A stretch of 64,000 nt of DNA from Pseudomonas sp. MWU15-20650 (GCF_023242475.1 NZ_JALJFG010000028.1:22350-86349); one strand, 5' to 3'; counted from the stretch's first letter, positions 33,735 through 43,558 are shown. Notes: generated from the letters alone by a model not told the origin. Numbers and translations: made by a program.

Positions 33735-35050
33735 AGTCGATCCAGCGGCGTCTGAGCCTGGGGCTGATCAGCGTGATGGTGGTCGTCGGCTTGGTGTTGG
33801 CGCAAACCAGCCTGTGGTTGTTCGAAGCCGGTTTGCAGCGTTATCTGGAGGCGGGTCTGCGCAATGACAGCGAGAGCCTGTTGGTGGCGCTGGTACGTGG
33901 TCCTGGTGGCATACAGCTGGATGAGCAGCGTCTGTCGCCGGCTTATCAGCGGCCGTTTTCCGGGCATTATTTTCGTATCGATTTTGCCGACATCCATTGG
34001 CGCTCCCGCTCCCTGTGGGATCAGGAACTGCCCCGGCTTCCCGAGGCCGGGCTCAAGGGCAACCTGCAACTAGGCCCGGAAGGCCAGAAACTGTTGGTGT
34101 TACGGGCGGACTACAAGCGCTTCGGCCAGTTGATTTCCATCAGCGTGGCCCAGGACTACACACCCGTACGGGAAAGCTTTCGCCTGATGCGCCAGATCGG
34201 CCTGGTACTGGGGCTGGCGGCACTGTTATTGGTGCTGGTTCTGCAACGGGTCACCGTGCGCCGAGCCTTGCGCCCGTTGGAAACCGCGCGCCACCAGATC
34301 GCACAACTGCAACAGGGCCAGCGTTCGCAGCTGGACACCCAGGTGCCGCTGGAGCTGGAGCCGCTGGTGGCGCAGATCAACCATTTGCTGGCGCACACCG
34401 AAGACAGCCTCAAGCGTTCCCGCAACGCCCTCGGCAACCTTGGGCATGCCTTGAAAACCCCACTGGCTGTGCTGTTGAGCGCAGCGTCGAGTGACGCGCT
34501 CAAGGACCACCCGCACCTGAGCCAGTTGCTGCGTGAGCAGCTGGAGCAAGTACAGCAGCGCCTTAACCGCGAGCTCAACCGCGCGCGCCTGGCGGGCGAT
34601 ACATTGCCGGGTGCCTTGTTTGACTGTGAACAAGAACTGCCTGGCTTGTTGGCTACGCTGCGCATGATCCATGGCGAGCACCTGGACCTGAGCTACCACG
34701 TCGCACCGGGCCTGCAATTGCCCTGGGACCGTGAAGACCTGTTGGAACTGCTGGGCAACCTGCTGGATAACGCCTGTAAATGGGCGGATGCCGAGGTGCG
34801 CTTGAGCGTCAGTGAGACACCGCAGGCTTATCTGCTGACTGTCGAAGATGACGGCCCGGGCATTCCCGAGTCCCAACGTGACCAAGTCTTCAGCCGCGGT
34901 GCTCGCCTGGATGAGCAGAGGGTGGGGCATGGCCTGGGGCTGGGGATCGTGCGGGATATCGTCGAGGTGTGGGGCGGGGCGTTGCAGTTGCAGGCGAGTG
35001 GGCTGGGCGGGCTTAAGGCGCTGGTCGAGTTGCCCAAGCGCCAGCCTTGA
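33731..35050 (+). CDS. bqsS: Sensor histidine kinase, BqsS-like
   Basis: A 439-residue inner-membrane kinase: helices at about 9-33 and 155-173 enclosing a periplasmic sensor, a HAMP-like linker, the H-box G-H-A-L-K-T-P-L (His239) and the ATPase domain (N-L-L-D-N-A-C-K-W-A; D-D-G-P-G-I-P; G-L-G-L-G-I-V). P. aeruginosa BqsS is reported to use a periplasmic R-E-x-x-E motif for Fe(II); here the corresponding stretch reads R-N-D-S-E (44-48), so the first Glu is missing and ligand preference is uncertain. Confidence 0.8.
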   Translation: MKSIQRRLSLGLISVMVVVGLVLAQTSLWLFEAGLQRYLEAGLRNDSESLLVALVRGPGGIQLDEQRLSPAYQRPFSGHYFRIDFADIHWRSRSLWDQELPRLPEAGLKGNLQLGPEGQKLLVLRADYKRFGQLISISVAQDYTPVRESFRLMRQIGLVLGLAALLLVLVLQRVTVRRALRPLETARHQIAQLQQGQRSQLDTQVPLELEPLVAQINHLLAHTEDSLKRSRNALGNLGHALKTPLAVLLSAASSDALKDHPHLSQLLREQLEQVQQRLNRELNRARLAGDTLPGALFDCEQELPGLLATLRMIHGEHLDLSYHVAPGLQLPWDREDLLELLGNLLDNACKWADAEVRLSVSETPQAYLLTVEDDGPGIPESQRDQVFSRGARLDEQRVGHGLGLGIVRDIVEVWGGALQLQASGLGGLKALVELPKRQP

Positions 35051-35055
35051 GATCA

Positions 35056-35075
35056 TTCCCACGCGAGCGTGGGAA
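35056..35075. terminator. Short hairpin between convergent bqsS and chemoreceptor genes
   Basis: TTCCCACGC-GA-GCGTGGGAA is a perfect 9-bp stem just after the bqsS stop and 8 bases before the chemoreceptor stop. There is no T-run. This palindrome type is common in Pseudomonas intergenic DNA and may serve as a shared transcript end. Confidence 0.5.
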
Positions 35076-35082
35076 CTGTCAC

Positions 35083-37230
35083 TTATACCCTGAACTGATC
35101 CATCAGCCCCTGTTGCTGATTCGCCAGACTGTTCAGCGCCTGGCTGACTCGCGCCGATTCGTTGGCTTGCTCCGATAACGACTCGGTGACATCCCGGATC
35201 GTCGCCACGTTGCTGTTGATCTCCTCGGCCACCGCGCTTTGCTCTTCGGCGGCGCTGGCAATCTGCAGGTTCATGTCGCTGATCACCGTGACCGCATCGC
35301 CAATCTGGCGCAAGGCCGTCACGGCCTGGCCGACCTGTTCAACACTGCCTTGGGCCTGGCGATAACTATTGCCCATGGAGCCGACCACATCGGTGGTGCC
35401 ATGTTGCAATTGCTCGATGACCTGACGCGTTTCTTCCACCGACTCTTGGGTGCGTTGCGCCAGGTTGCGTACTTCGTCGGCGACCACGGCGAAGCCACGA
35501 CCGGCCTCACCGGCACGGGCCGCTTCGATGGCGGCGTTGAGTGCCAGCAGGTTGGTCTGTTCGGCGATGCCGCGAATCACTTCCAGCACTGAACCGATCT
35601 TCTCGCTGTTGGCTGCCAAGCCTTCGACCTGGGCCATGGCCGTACTCATGTTGGCAGCGAGTGTGCCGATGTGGGTGGTGGTACGGTCGATCACGGTCAA
35701 CCCTTCGCGCGTCGCCTGGTCGGCATCACGTGCAGCTTGTGCCGCCTGGGCAGCGCTGCGCGCGACGTCCTGGGCGGTGGCGCTCATTTCGTGGGAGGCG
35801 GTGGCCACCTGGTCCACCTGACGATATTGCTGCTCCATGCCGGCGCTGGTCTGGGTGGCGATCGCGGCGGACTGGTCGGCCGTGCCACGGGCGTCCTGCA
35901 CCGAGCGTTTGACTTGGGCAATGGTCGGTTGCAGCTTGTCGAGGAAGCGGTTGAACCAACCCGCGAGTTGGCCCAGTTCGTCCTTTTTGTCGTAGGTCAG
36001 GCGGCGGGTCAGGTCGCCTTCGCCACTGGCGATGTCTTCGAGCATACGCGCCACACCGAGGATCGGCCGGGTCACACTGCGCGCCATCAGCCACACCAGG
36101 ATCAGGCCAACCACCGCGGCCAGCAGCCCCAGGCTCAGTTCCAACAGGGTGCCCTTGGCGTTATCGGCATCCAGCGTGGCTTTCAGCGCCTCGGCGGGGG
36201 CTACCAGGACGTTTTCCGGAACATCCAACAACACACCCCACGACTTGCCCCCAGGGATCGGTGCAAACGGCGCCAGCACCTTGAGTTGGTGATCGGCGCG
36301 CAGGCTGCGGATCTGTGCGCTGCTTGCCAGGGCATTGATCAATTGCGCGCCGCTGGCAGTATCGACCTGATCCAGGCGTTGGCTGAGTTTGCTGGCATCC
36401 GGGCTGTAGCCGGCGAGCAGGCCGGTCGAACTGAGAATGCTGACCTGGGTTTGGCCGTCATACAGTTTCTGGCTCGCCTGTTGGCTCACGGCCTGCAGGC
36501 TGTTGAGGTTAATGTCTACCGACAGGGAAGCAATCACTTTGCCATTGGCCATCAGCGGGAACACGATGCTGGTCATCAGCACATTCTGCCCGTCGATCAC
36601 ATAGAAGTAGGGTTCGATCACGCAGGGCTTGAGCGTGGTGCGTGGGCAGGTGAACCAGGCGTTGGCTTTCTCGCCGCTGGGCCCGACGCTGGTGTCGGCC
36701 ATGTCGCTTTCGGGCAGCGGCATCGAGGTCAACTGGCCGGGAGTGGGTTGTGACCAATACAGGGCAAAGCGGCCTTTTTCGTTGCTGCCCAATTCTTTTT
36801 GATTGGCGAACAACTCGTCCTTGCCGTCCAGCGCATTGGCTTCGAACACCAATGACAAACCGAGCAGGGCCGGGTTGGCCTGTAGCGCGGCCTTGACCTG
36901 GCGGGTCAGGTCTTCACGGGTGTCGAAGGCATCGAGAAAGCGTTTTTCCGCCTGCTCGCGCAGAAACAGCACTTGGCGGGAAAACCCATGGCCATATTGG
37001 TAGGCATCCATGAACTGCTGGCGAATGCCCAGCGCCTGCACTTGCCCCTGAGCTTCGATACGGGCTTGGGCGGCCGCATCCAGCATCTGCATGCTGGACG
37101 CTTTGACCTGTTCCGAGCTCTGCGCCATGCGGTACAGCGACAGACCCACCAGCAGGGTCACGATCCCCAGCAGGCACAGGCCCGCGAGCAGGGTGATTTT
37201 CCATTGAATGGAGAGCTGCCTAAGCGACAT
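35083..37230 (-). CDS. Methyl-accepting chemotaxis protein, dCache type (TlpQ-like)
   Basis: A 715-residue chemoreceptor: helix 11-33, periplasmic dCache domain (about 38-355), helix about 362-385, HAMP (about 385-440; R-S-V-T-R-P-I and D-L-T-R-R-L) and a signalling domain with the hairpin tip E-Q-T-N-L-L-A-L-N-A-A-I-E-A-A-R. Size and neighbourhood match P. aeruginosa TlpQ (PA2654), which senses histamine and polyamines. Ligand here is inferred from that synteny. AAGGATG precedes the ATG. Confidence 0.8.
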   Translation of the reverse strand: MSLRQLSIQWKITLLAGLCLLGIVTLLVGLSLYRMAQSSEQVKASSMQMLDAAAQARIEAQGQVQALGIRQQFMDAYQYGHGFSRQVLFLREQAEKRFLDAFDTREDLTRQVKAALQANPALLGLSLVFEANALDGKDELFANQKELGSNEKGRFALYWSQPTPGQLTSMPLPESDMADTSVGPSGEKANAWFTCPRTTLKPCVIEPYFYVIDGQNVLMTSIVFPLMANGKVIASLSVDINLNSLQAVSQQASQKLYDGQTQVSILSSTGLLAGYSPDASKLSQRLDQVDTASGAQLINALASSAQIRSLRADHQLKVLAPFAPIPGGKSWGVLLDVPENVLVAPAEALKATLDADNAKGTLLELSLGLLAAVVGLILVWLMARSVTRPILGVARMLEDIASGEGDLTRRLTYDKKDELGQLAGWFNRFLDKLQPTIAQVKRSVQDARGTADQSAAIATQTSAGMEQQYRQVDQVATASHEMSATAQDVARSAAQAAQAARDADQATREGLTVIDRTTTHIGTLAANMSTAMAQVEGLAANSEKIGSVLEVIRGIAEQTNLLALNAAIEAARAGEAGRGFAVVADEVRNLAQRTQESVEETRQVIEQLQHGTTDVVGSMGNSYRQAQGSVEQVGQAVTALRQIGDAVTVISDMNLQIASAAEEQSAVAEEINSNVATIRDVTESLSEQANESARVSQALNSLANQQQGLMDQFRV

Positions 37231-37294
37231 CGGACATCCTTACCTGAGAACACGTAGAGATTCGTTATCGGCGGCGCTAACTATTTCTTTATTC

Positions 37295-37326
37295 TGTGGT
37301 GAGCGAGCTCGCTCGCTACCACCACA
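37295..37326. repeat. REP-like palindrome
   Basis: TGTGGTGAGCGA...TCGCTACCACCACA forms a hairpin of P. fluorescens REP character in the 237-base gap between the divergent chemoreceptor and antiporter genes. The rest of the gap shows no further recognised feature beyond the GAGG ribosome-binding site of the antiporter gene. Confidence 0.65.
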
Positions 37327-37467
37327 GTTTTTTGACATGGCCGCCTACCTGCTGCAAAGTGCGCGCCCTCTAATAAGACCTCTTCATGCCCACACGCCGG
37401 CAGCGCTCTCCAATGGCCGCCTGGGCGCGGGCACGCTTGCTTTTTATGTTTCTGTCTTGAGGTAACC

Positions 37468-38790
37468 ATGATTAACGCAGTTATCGCCGCGGTTGGCACC
37501 ATGCTGGTGCTGAGCCTGTCCCGCGTGCATGTGGTCATCGCCATTATTGTGGGTGCCCTGGTCGGTGGCTTGACCGGTGGCCTGGGCATCGAGGCCACGC
37601 TCAAAGCGTTCAACGGTGGGTTGGGCGGCGGCGCGACAGTGGCCTTGTCTTACGCACTGCTCGGGGCTTTCGCGGTGGCGATTGCCAAATCGGGCCTGGC
37701 CCATGCGCTCGCGGACAAAGCCTTGCTGCTGGTGGATCGCCAGGAAGCCACCGGCGGTAGCCACGTCAAATGGTTGCTGATTGGCTTGCTATGGGTCGTG
37801 GCGATTGCCTCGCAGAACATCCTGCCGATTCATATTGCGTTTATTCCGCTGCTGGTGCCGCCGCTGTTATACGTGCTGACCAAGCTGCAACTGGACCGTC
37901 GCCTGATCGCCTGCGTCATGACCTTCGGCTTGATCACGCCCTACATGTTCCTGCCAGTGGGCTTTGGCAACATATTCCTCAATCAGATCCTGCTGGCCAA
38001 TGTGGCCAAGAGCGGCGTGGATATCAGCCAGGTCAACGTGACCCATGCCATGGGCCTGCCGGCGCTGGGCATGGTGGTCGGTCTGCTGGTGGCGGTGTTC
38101 ATCAGTTACCGCAAGAAACGTGTGTACGACCTGGAAAAAATCGAACGCGTCGAGCAAGTGGCGGTGCAGTACAACCCACTGACGCTACTGGTGGCGGGAC
38201 TGGCGATTGCATCGGCGTTCATTATCCAGTTGTGGCTGGACTCGATGATCATCGGCGCCCTGGCCGGGTTCCTGATTTTCTCGGTGTCGGGCATCGTGCG
38301 TTGGCGCGAGACCGACGACCTGTTCACGGAAGGCATGAAGATGATGGCCATGATCGGCTTCATCATGATCGCCTCGTCGGGCTTTGCCGAAGTGCTCAAG
38401 GCCACCGGTGACGTGCGTTCCCTGGTCGAAGCCTCGGCAGCCTTTATCGGCCATAGCCGCGGTGTGGGCGCCTTGCTGATGCTGTTGGTGGGCCTGCTGG
38501 TCACCATGGGTATCGGTTCGTCGTTTTCCACGGTGCCGATCCTGGCCGCGATTTTCGTGCCGCTGTGTGTGCAACTGGGCTTCAGCCCGCTGGCTATCGT
38601 GTGCATCGTCGGTACGGCGGGGGCGCTGGGCGATGCTGGTTCACCCGCCTCGGATTCCACCCTCGGTCCGACCTCGGGCCTGAATATCGACGGCCAGCAC
38701 CACCATATCTGGGACACCGTGGTGCCGACGTTCCTGCATTACAACATCCCACTGTTGGCGTTTGGCTGGCTGGCGGCGATGACACTCTGA
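37468..38790 (+). CDS. Na+/H+ antiporter family transporter (PA2653-like)
   Basis: A 440-residue inner-membrane protein with about 12 helices. G-S-S-F-S-T-V-P and G-D-A-G-S-P-A-S-D-S-T-L-G-P-T-S-G-L are signatures of the Na_H_antiporter (NhaC-like/YuiF) family, some members of which carry amino acids such as histidine rather than act as antiporters. GAGG lies before the ATG. It is flanked by TlpQ-like and CtpM-like receptors as in P. aeruginosa, so it may import a sensed nutrient; that is inference. Confidence 0.78.
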   Translation: MINAVIAAVGTMLVLSLSRVHVVIAIIVGALVGGLTGGLGIEATLKAFNGGLGGGATVALSYALLGAFAVAIAKSGLAHALADKALLLVDRQEATGGSHVKWLLIGLLWVVAIASQNILPIHIAFIPLLVPPLLYVLTKLQLDRRLIACVMTFGLITPYMFLPVGFGNIFLNQILLANVAKSGVDISQVNVTHAMGLPALGMVVGLLVAVFISYRKKRVYDLEKIERVEQVAVQYNPLTLLVAGLAIASAFIIQLWLDSMIIGALAGFLIFSVSGIVRWRETDDLFTEGMKMMAMIGFIMIASSGFAEVLKATGDVRSLVEASAAFIGHSRGVGALLMLLVGLLVTMGIGSSFSTVPILAAIFVPLCVQLGFSPLAIVCIVGTAGALGDAGSPASDSTLGPTSGLNIDGQHHHIWDTVVPTFLHYNIPLLAFGWLAAMTL

Positions 38791-38862
38791 CGGCGTTGGC
38801 CTACAGAAATCACACCATTGGCCGTTAACCTCTTTAGTCGCCACTAACAAGAGAGAAAAGCC

Positions 38863-40542
38863 ATGCGTCTGAGCCTCAAGGCCAAAGTCCTGTCCCTCGC
38901 CGTAGTGCCGGTGTTGTTGTTTGCCGTGGTCATCAGCCTGACCATCCTGTGGATTCTCGAGGGCCAGGCGCGCAACGAAGTGGATGAAACCCGCCAGCGC
39001 CTGCTCAACGACGCCAAGGCCACCCTGCAAAGTTATGTCGAGGTGGCCATGACCACCATCAAGCCGTTGTACGACGCGGCAGCCCCGGGCGACAGCGCTG
39101 CGCGGGCACAGGTGGTCAAGTTGCTGTCCAACACAAGCTATGGCAAGGACGGTTACTTCTTCGGCTACGACTCCGAGACCATCCGCCTGTTCAAGGGCAA
39201 CAGCCCGGACGGCGTGGGCAAAAGCTTCAAGGACAACCGTGACCCCAACGGGGTCTACGTCAACCGAGACCTGGTCAAGGTCGGCAAGGACGGCACCCAC
39301 TATCTGCAATACAGTTCGACCCAGCCGGGGCAGACCGAACTGGTGCCCAAGCTCGGCTACACCGAATACCTGCCCAAGTGGGACATGGTGATCGGTACGT
39401 CGGTGAACCTGGATGGCATCGAGGCCCAGGTGGCGATGGTTGAGGCCGAGGTCGAGCAGCGCATGGAGGGCGTACTGTTGAGCATTCTTGGCGTGGCCAT
39501 CGTGGTGCTGCTGGTGATTGCTGCCGTCGGCATGGTGGTCGCCAATACCATCTTGCGCCCACTGAACTTGATGAAGGCCAGCCTCGACGACATTGCCGCG
39601 GGAGAAGGCGATTTGACCCGCCGCCTGGCCATCACCAGTCAGGACGAATTGGGCGACCTGGCCGGTGCGTTCAACCGGTTCGTCGACAAGATCCATGGCT
39701 TGGTGCGCCAGATCACCGAAATGACCGCCCAACTCACCGGGCTGGTGAGTCAGGTGTCCGACCAGGCCCAGCGCTCCGAGCAAGCCATGGAGCGCCAGCG
39801 TCACGAGACCGACCAGGTCGCGACCGCGATCAACGAAATGTCTTCTGCTGCGCAAGAAGTGGCGCGCAGTGCCCAGGGCGCCGCCGTCGCCGCGCAACAG
39901 ACCGACGCCGAGGGCCAGGCTGCCAAACGTGTGGTGGACGGCAGCATCGCGCAGATTCATGCGCTGGTGAACGATATCCGCAGCAGTGGCGTGTCCCTCG
40001 ACAGCCTGCAGCAGGATGTGTCGTCGATTGTCAGCGTGCTCGGCGTGATCCGCTCCATCGCCGAACAAACCAACCTGCTCGCCCTCAACGCCGCGATTGA
40101 AGCTGCGCGGGCAGGGGAGGCCGGGCGCGGGTTTGCCGTAGTCGCCGATGAAGTGCGCGCCTTGGCCAGTCGCACCCAAACCAGCACCCAGGAAATCCAG
40201 GGCATGATCGACCGCCTGCAAAAGGGCACCGTGGCCGCCGTGGATGCGATGCGCCGCTCCAGCGATGCGGGCGACGGTACCTCGGCACAGGCGAACGAAG
40301 CCGGGGCTTCGTTGGACACCATGGCCCAGTTGATCGGTACCATCAACTCGATGAACGCGCAGATTGCCAGCGCCGCTGAAGAGCAGACCGCCGTGGCCGA
40401 AGAGATCAACCGCAGTGTGCATCAGATTGCCGTGGCGGTAGACAGCGTGGCGGACGAGACCCAACTGGGTGCCCAGACGTCTCGCAGCCTGGCGGATTTG
40501 GGCCAGCGCCTGGGGCAGTTGGTCGGTCAGTTCAGGATCTAG
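38863..40542 (+). CDS. Methyl-accepting chemotaxis protein, sCache_2 type (CtpM-like)
   Basis: A 559-residue receptor: N-terminal helix (about 11-33), an sCache_2 sensor (about 40-200; G-K-D-G-Y-F-F-G-Y-D and V-I-G-T-S-V), helix about 205-230, HAMP and a signalling domain with the E-Q-T-N-L-L-A-L-N-A-A tip. Position beside the antiporter matches PA2652 (CtpM), the malate receptor of P. aeruginosa. Ligand is inferred from that resemblance. Its stop lies one base from the convergent yegQ stop. Confidence 0.8.
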   Translation: MRLSLKAKVLSLAVVPVLLFAVVISLTILWILEGQARNEVDETRQRLLNDAKATLQSYVEVAMTTIKPLYDAAAPGDSAARAQVVKLLSNTSYGKDGYFFGYDSETIRLFKGNSPDGVGKSFKDNRDPNGVYVNRDLVKVGKDGTHYLQYSSTQPGQTELVPKLGYTEYLPKWDMVIGTSVNLDGIEAQVAMVEAEVEQRMEGVLLSILGVAIVVLLVIAAVGMVVANTILRPLNLMKASLDDIAAGEGDLTRRLAITSQDELGDLAGAFNRFVDKIHGLVRQITEMTAQLTGLVSQVSDQAQRSEQAMERQRHETDQVATAINEMSSAAQEVARSAQGAAVAAQQTDAEGQAAKRVVDGSIAQIHALVNDIRSSGVSLDSLQQDVSSIVSVLGVIRSIAEQTNLLALNAAIEAARAGEAGRGFAVVADEVRALASRTQTSTQEIQGMIDRLQKGTVAAVDAMRRSSDAGDGTSAQANEAGASLDTMAQLIGTINSMNAQIASAAEEQTAVAEEINRSVHQIAVAVDSVADETQLGAQTSRSLADLGQRLGQLVGQFRI

Positions 40543-40543
40543 T

Positions 40544-41857
40544 TCAGAGGTCGCGCATCAGCAGGCCGAAGCGCAGGTCCATCTCGCCCGGCAGGGGCAC
40601 ATACACTGTGTGCCCATCTCCCGGCGCCACCTCGACGGCTTCGCCCTTGGTGTTGTGCAGCGCGGCCAGGTCAAAGTGGAAGTTGCCGGCGGGCGTCATC
40701 AATTCCAGATGATCACCCACGCCGAAGCGGTTCTTCACCTTGACCTCGGCCAACTCGCCTCGGCGCTCACCGGTCAGTTCCCCGACAAACTGCTGACGTT
40801 CGGAGACTGAACTGCCGTGCTGGTAGTTCTGGTATTCGTCGTGCACATGGCGGCGCAGGAAACCTTCGGTGTAGCCGCGCTGGGCCAGGGATTCGAGGTT
40901 GTTCATCAAGCTGCGATCAAAGGCGCGCCCGGCCACCGCATCATCAATGGCCTGGCGATACACCTGGGTGGTGCGCGCGCAGTAGAAGTGGGATTTGGTG
41001 CGGCCCTCGATCTTCAACGAATGCACGCCCATTTGGGCCAGGCGCTCCACATGCTGCACCGCGCGCAGGTCCTTGGCGTTCATGATGTAGGTGCCGTGCT
41101 CGTCTTCGAAGGCGGGCATTTGCTCTTCGGGGCGGTTGGCTTCCTGCAACAGGAACACTTGGTCGGTTGGGGTACCGATACCGAGCGTTGGCTGATACGC
41201 CTGGACGATGTCGCCCGTCGTATTTTCCACTGCCGGCGTCGCCTGGTATTTCCAGCGGCACGCGTTGGTGCAGGTGCCCTGGTTGGCATCACGCTTGTTC
41301 ATGTAACCCGACAGCAGGCAGCGCCCGGAATAGGCCATGCACAGGGCACCGTGCACAAATACTTCCAGCTCCATCGTCGGCACTTGCTGGCGGATTTCAC
41401 CGATCTCTTCCAGCGACAGTTCGCGCGACAGAATCACCCGGCCAATACCCTGTTGTTGCCAGAATTGCACGCTGGCCCAGTTCACCGTGTTGGCCTGTAC
41501 CGACAGGTGGATCGGCATTTGCGGGAAATGCCGGCGCACCCACATGATCAGCCCGGGGTCGGACATGATCAGCGCATCCGGGCCCATGGCGATCACCGGG
41601 GCCAGGTCCTTGGGGAAGGTTTTCAGCTTGGCGTTGTGCGGCGCGATGTTCACCACCACGTAGAAACGCTTGCCCAGAACGTGCGCTTCCTGGATGCCGA
41701 GCGCGAGGTTGGCGTGGTCGAACTCATTGTTGCGCACCCGCAGGCTATAGCGCGGCTGGCCGGCGTAGACCGCATCGGCACCGTAGGCGAAGGCGTAGCG
41801 CATGTTTTTCAGGGTGCCGGCGGGGGCGAGCAGTTCAGGCGTCAGGGCGAGAGGCAT
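40544..41857 (-). CDS. trhP: U32-family tRNA hydroxylation protein
   Basis: A 437-residue U32 'peptidase' (YegQ/TrhP), needed with prephenate for 5-hydroxyuridine at tRNA position 34 rather than for proteolysis. L-A-P-A-G near the start, the family signature E-V-F-V-H-G-A-L-C-M-A-Y-S-G-R-C, and Cys in G-T-C-T-N-A-C-R-W (probable iron-sulfur ligands) are present. Length fits YegQ (about 450). The start at 41857 has a weak ribosome-binding site but begins the conserved N-terminus. Confidence 0.88.
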   Translation of the reverse strand: MPLALTPELLAPAGTLKNMRYAFAYGADAVYAGQPRYSLRVRNNEFDHANLALGIQEAHVLGKRFYVVVNIAPHNAKLKTFPKDLAPVIAMGPDALIMSDPGLIMWVRRHFPQMPIHLSVQANTVNWASVQFWQQQGIGRVILSRELSLEEIGEIRQQVPTMELEVFVHGALCMAYSGRCLLSGYMNKRDANQGTCTNACRWKYQATPAVENTTGDIVQAYQPTLGIGTPTDQVFLLQEANRPEEQMPAFEDEHGTYIMNAKDLRAVQHVERLAQMGVHSLKIEGRTKSHFYCARTTQVYRQAIDDAVAGRAFDRSLMNNLESLAQRGYTEGFLRRHVHDEYQNYQHGSSVSERQQFVGELTGERRGELAEVKVKNRFGVGDHLELMTPAGNFHFDLAALHNTKGEAVEVAPGDGHTVYVPLPGEMDLRFGLLMRDL

Positions 41858-42018
41858 AGGGATGGGGTCGCAAAAAGCCGCGAGCGTAGCCGAACGTGCG
41901 CCTGTTTTTATTGATCTGGGTCTACGCTTAGCGCAACAAAGATGGCACTCCCAGGCGTGGCGGTGGACTAAGCAGCTGGACGCAAACGCGCGCCCCTGCT
42001 TTTTGACATGGATCGGAC

Positions 42019-43086
42019 ATGAACCAAACCAACCTGCAATTCAAAACCCTGCTGTTGCTGCTGGCCCTGGTGACCATCGCCTTCATCTGGATATTGCTGC
42101 CGTTCTACGGCGCGGTGTTCTGGGCGGTGATCCTCGGCATTATCTTTGCCCCGATGCAGCGGCGCCTGCAGCAGCGGTTCAGCTGGAACCGCAACCTGAC
42201 GTCCCTGGCAACCCTGACGGTGTGCCTGGTCATTGCCATTTTGCCGGTGATCATTACCAGCGTGTTGCTGGTGCAAGAGGGGGCGACACTCTACAAAAAC
42301 ATCGAAAGCGGCACGTTGGATGTGGCGGGATATATCGAGCAGTTCAAGAACGTGCTACCGCCGTACTTCCAGCACCTGCTCGATCGCTTCGGCATGGGCA
42401 ACCTCGAAGGGCTGCGGGAGAAGATCGTCAAGAGTGCGATGCAAGGCAGTCAGTTCTTTGCGTCCCAGGCGTTCAGCTTCGGCCAGGGTACGTTTGATTT
42501 CCTTGTGAGCTTTTTCATCATGTTGTACCTGCTGTTTTTCCTGTTGCGCGACGGGCCGGAGCTGGTGCGCAAGGTGCGCACGGCCGTGCCGTTGGCGGAA
42601 CCGCAAAAACGTCGCCTGCAACTCAAGTTCAACCGGGTGGTGCGGGCCACGGTCAAGGGCAACGTGCTGGTGGCCGTGACCCAAGGCGCGCTGGGTGGTT
42701 TGATCTTCTGGTTCCTGGATATCCCCAGTGCGTTGCTCTGGGCGGTATTGATGGCGTTTCTATCCTTGCTGCCGGCAGTGGGCGCGGGGATTGTATGGGG
42801 GCCGGTAGCCGCCTACTTTCTGTTGAGCGGTTCGATCTGGCAGGGCGTCGTGCTAGGGCTTTTTGGGGTGTTCGTGATCGGCCTGGTGGACAACGTGCTG
42901 CGCCCGATCCTGGTAGGAAAAGACACCAAGATGCCGGACTACTTGATCCTGATCTCGACTTTGGGTGGCCTGTCGGTGTTTGGCCTCAATGGTTTTGTCA
43001 TCGGGCCCTTGGTGGCGGCGTTGTTCATGTCCTGCTGGGCGTTGTTTGCCGAAACCAAACCACGGGTCAAGTTGCCCTTGCCATGA
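42019..43086 (+). CDS. AI-2E family transporter (YdiK/PerM-like)
   Basis: A 355-residue membrane protein with about eight helices in the AI-2E exporter layout: two N-terminal hairpins, an amphipathic middle region (about 90-150) and a C-terminal block with F-L-S-L-L-P-A-V-G-A-G-I-V-W-G-P and D-N-V-L-R-P. Most members are not proven AI-2 exporters; substrate is unknown. The start at 42019 follows GGATCGGAC. It stands alone. Confidence 0.82.
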   Translation: MNQTNLQFKTLLLLLALVTIAFIWILLPFYGAVFWAVILGIIFAPMQRRLQQRFSWNRNLTSLATLTVCLVIAILPVIITSVLLVQEGATLYKNIESGTLDVAGYIEQFKNVLPPYFQHLLDRFGMGNLEGLREKIVKSAMQGSQFFASQAFSFGQGTFDFLVSFFIMLYLLFFLLRDGPELVRKVRTAVPLAEPQKRRLQLKFNRVVRATVKGNVLVAVTQGALGGLIFWFLDIPSALLWAVLMAFLSLLPAVGAGIVWGPVAAYFLLSGSIWQGVVLGLFGVFVIGLVDNVLRPILVGKDTKMPDYLILISTLGGLSVFGLNGFVIGPLVAALFMSCWALFAETKPRVKLPLP

Positions 43087-43089
43087 GTT

Positions 43090-43272
43090 TCAGGCTTGAA
43101 GCCTGAAGTTGGACGCCTGTTGCAACTGGGTTTCGGCGTCGGATAACGAGGTGAGCGGGCCGCTGATAGGCTCGCCATCGCGGACCAGGTACCAGCAGGC
43201 GAGCAAGCCGAGCTTGCGAAGAGGGGCGGGGACGGCGCTGCCGATGACGGACATGATCTGAACAGTGGGCAT
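43090..43272 (-). CDS. Small conserved-looking protein of unknown function
   Basis: A 60-residue protein with GGAGG five to six bases before ATG 43272. It contains L-A-C-W-Y-L-V-R-D-G-E-P-I-S-G-P and D-A-E-T-Q-L-Q, a pattern I associate with short Pseudomonas hypothetical proteins. It converges with the AI-2E gene, stopping three bases from it. No function can be given; the strong ribosome-binding site is the main reason to call it. Confidence 0.55.
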   Translation of the reverse strand: MPTVQIMSVIGSAVPAPLRKLGLLACWYLVRDGEPISGPLTSLSDAETQLQQASNFRLQA

Positions 43273-43363
43273 AAGTACCTCCAATCGTTATGGAGGTCAC
43301 CTTACGGTGCGCCTGTGCTGAGGAAAAATCACCTGGCTCGATAGTCGACATCGACGCCAGGCG

Positions 43364-43558
43364 TTAATCCACTACCTGATCGAGCATGTTCACCACTTCG
43401 TGTTCACTGAGCAGCCCCTTGCGTACCAGGTTTTCCGCCAACAGGGCCAGGAACTTTGCACTGCGATGGCCTTCGAGGTGCTTGAGTTCGGTGAGGGCGC
43501 TGTAGACCTTGCTGGACGTACACAGGCCAGCGGTGTGGTGCGGGTTTTGGGTGGGCAT
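43364..43558 (-). CDS. Small helical protein of unknown function
   Basis: A 64-residue protein; AAGGA lies at the right distance from ATG 43558 (ATG 43564 would be too close). After about 15 polar residues come predicted helices (V-Y-S-A-L-T-E-L-K-H; F-L-A-L-L-A-E-N-L-V-R-K-G-L; E-H-E-V-V-N-M-L-D-Q-V-V). It resembles short regulator-like Pseudomonas proteins, but no family is recognised. Confidence 0.5.
   Translation of the reverse strand: MPTQNPHHTAGLCTSSKVYSALTELKHLEGHRSAKFLALLAENLVRKGLLSEHEVVNMLDQVVD

Noticed and set aside
38641..40464. Long minus-strand open frame opposite the CtpM-like gene (607 codons)
   Set aside because: Antisense shadow of a chemoreceptor with clear domain order on the plus strand.
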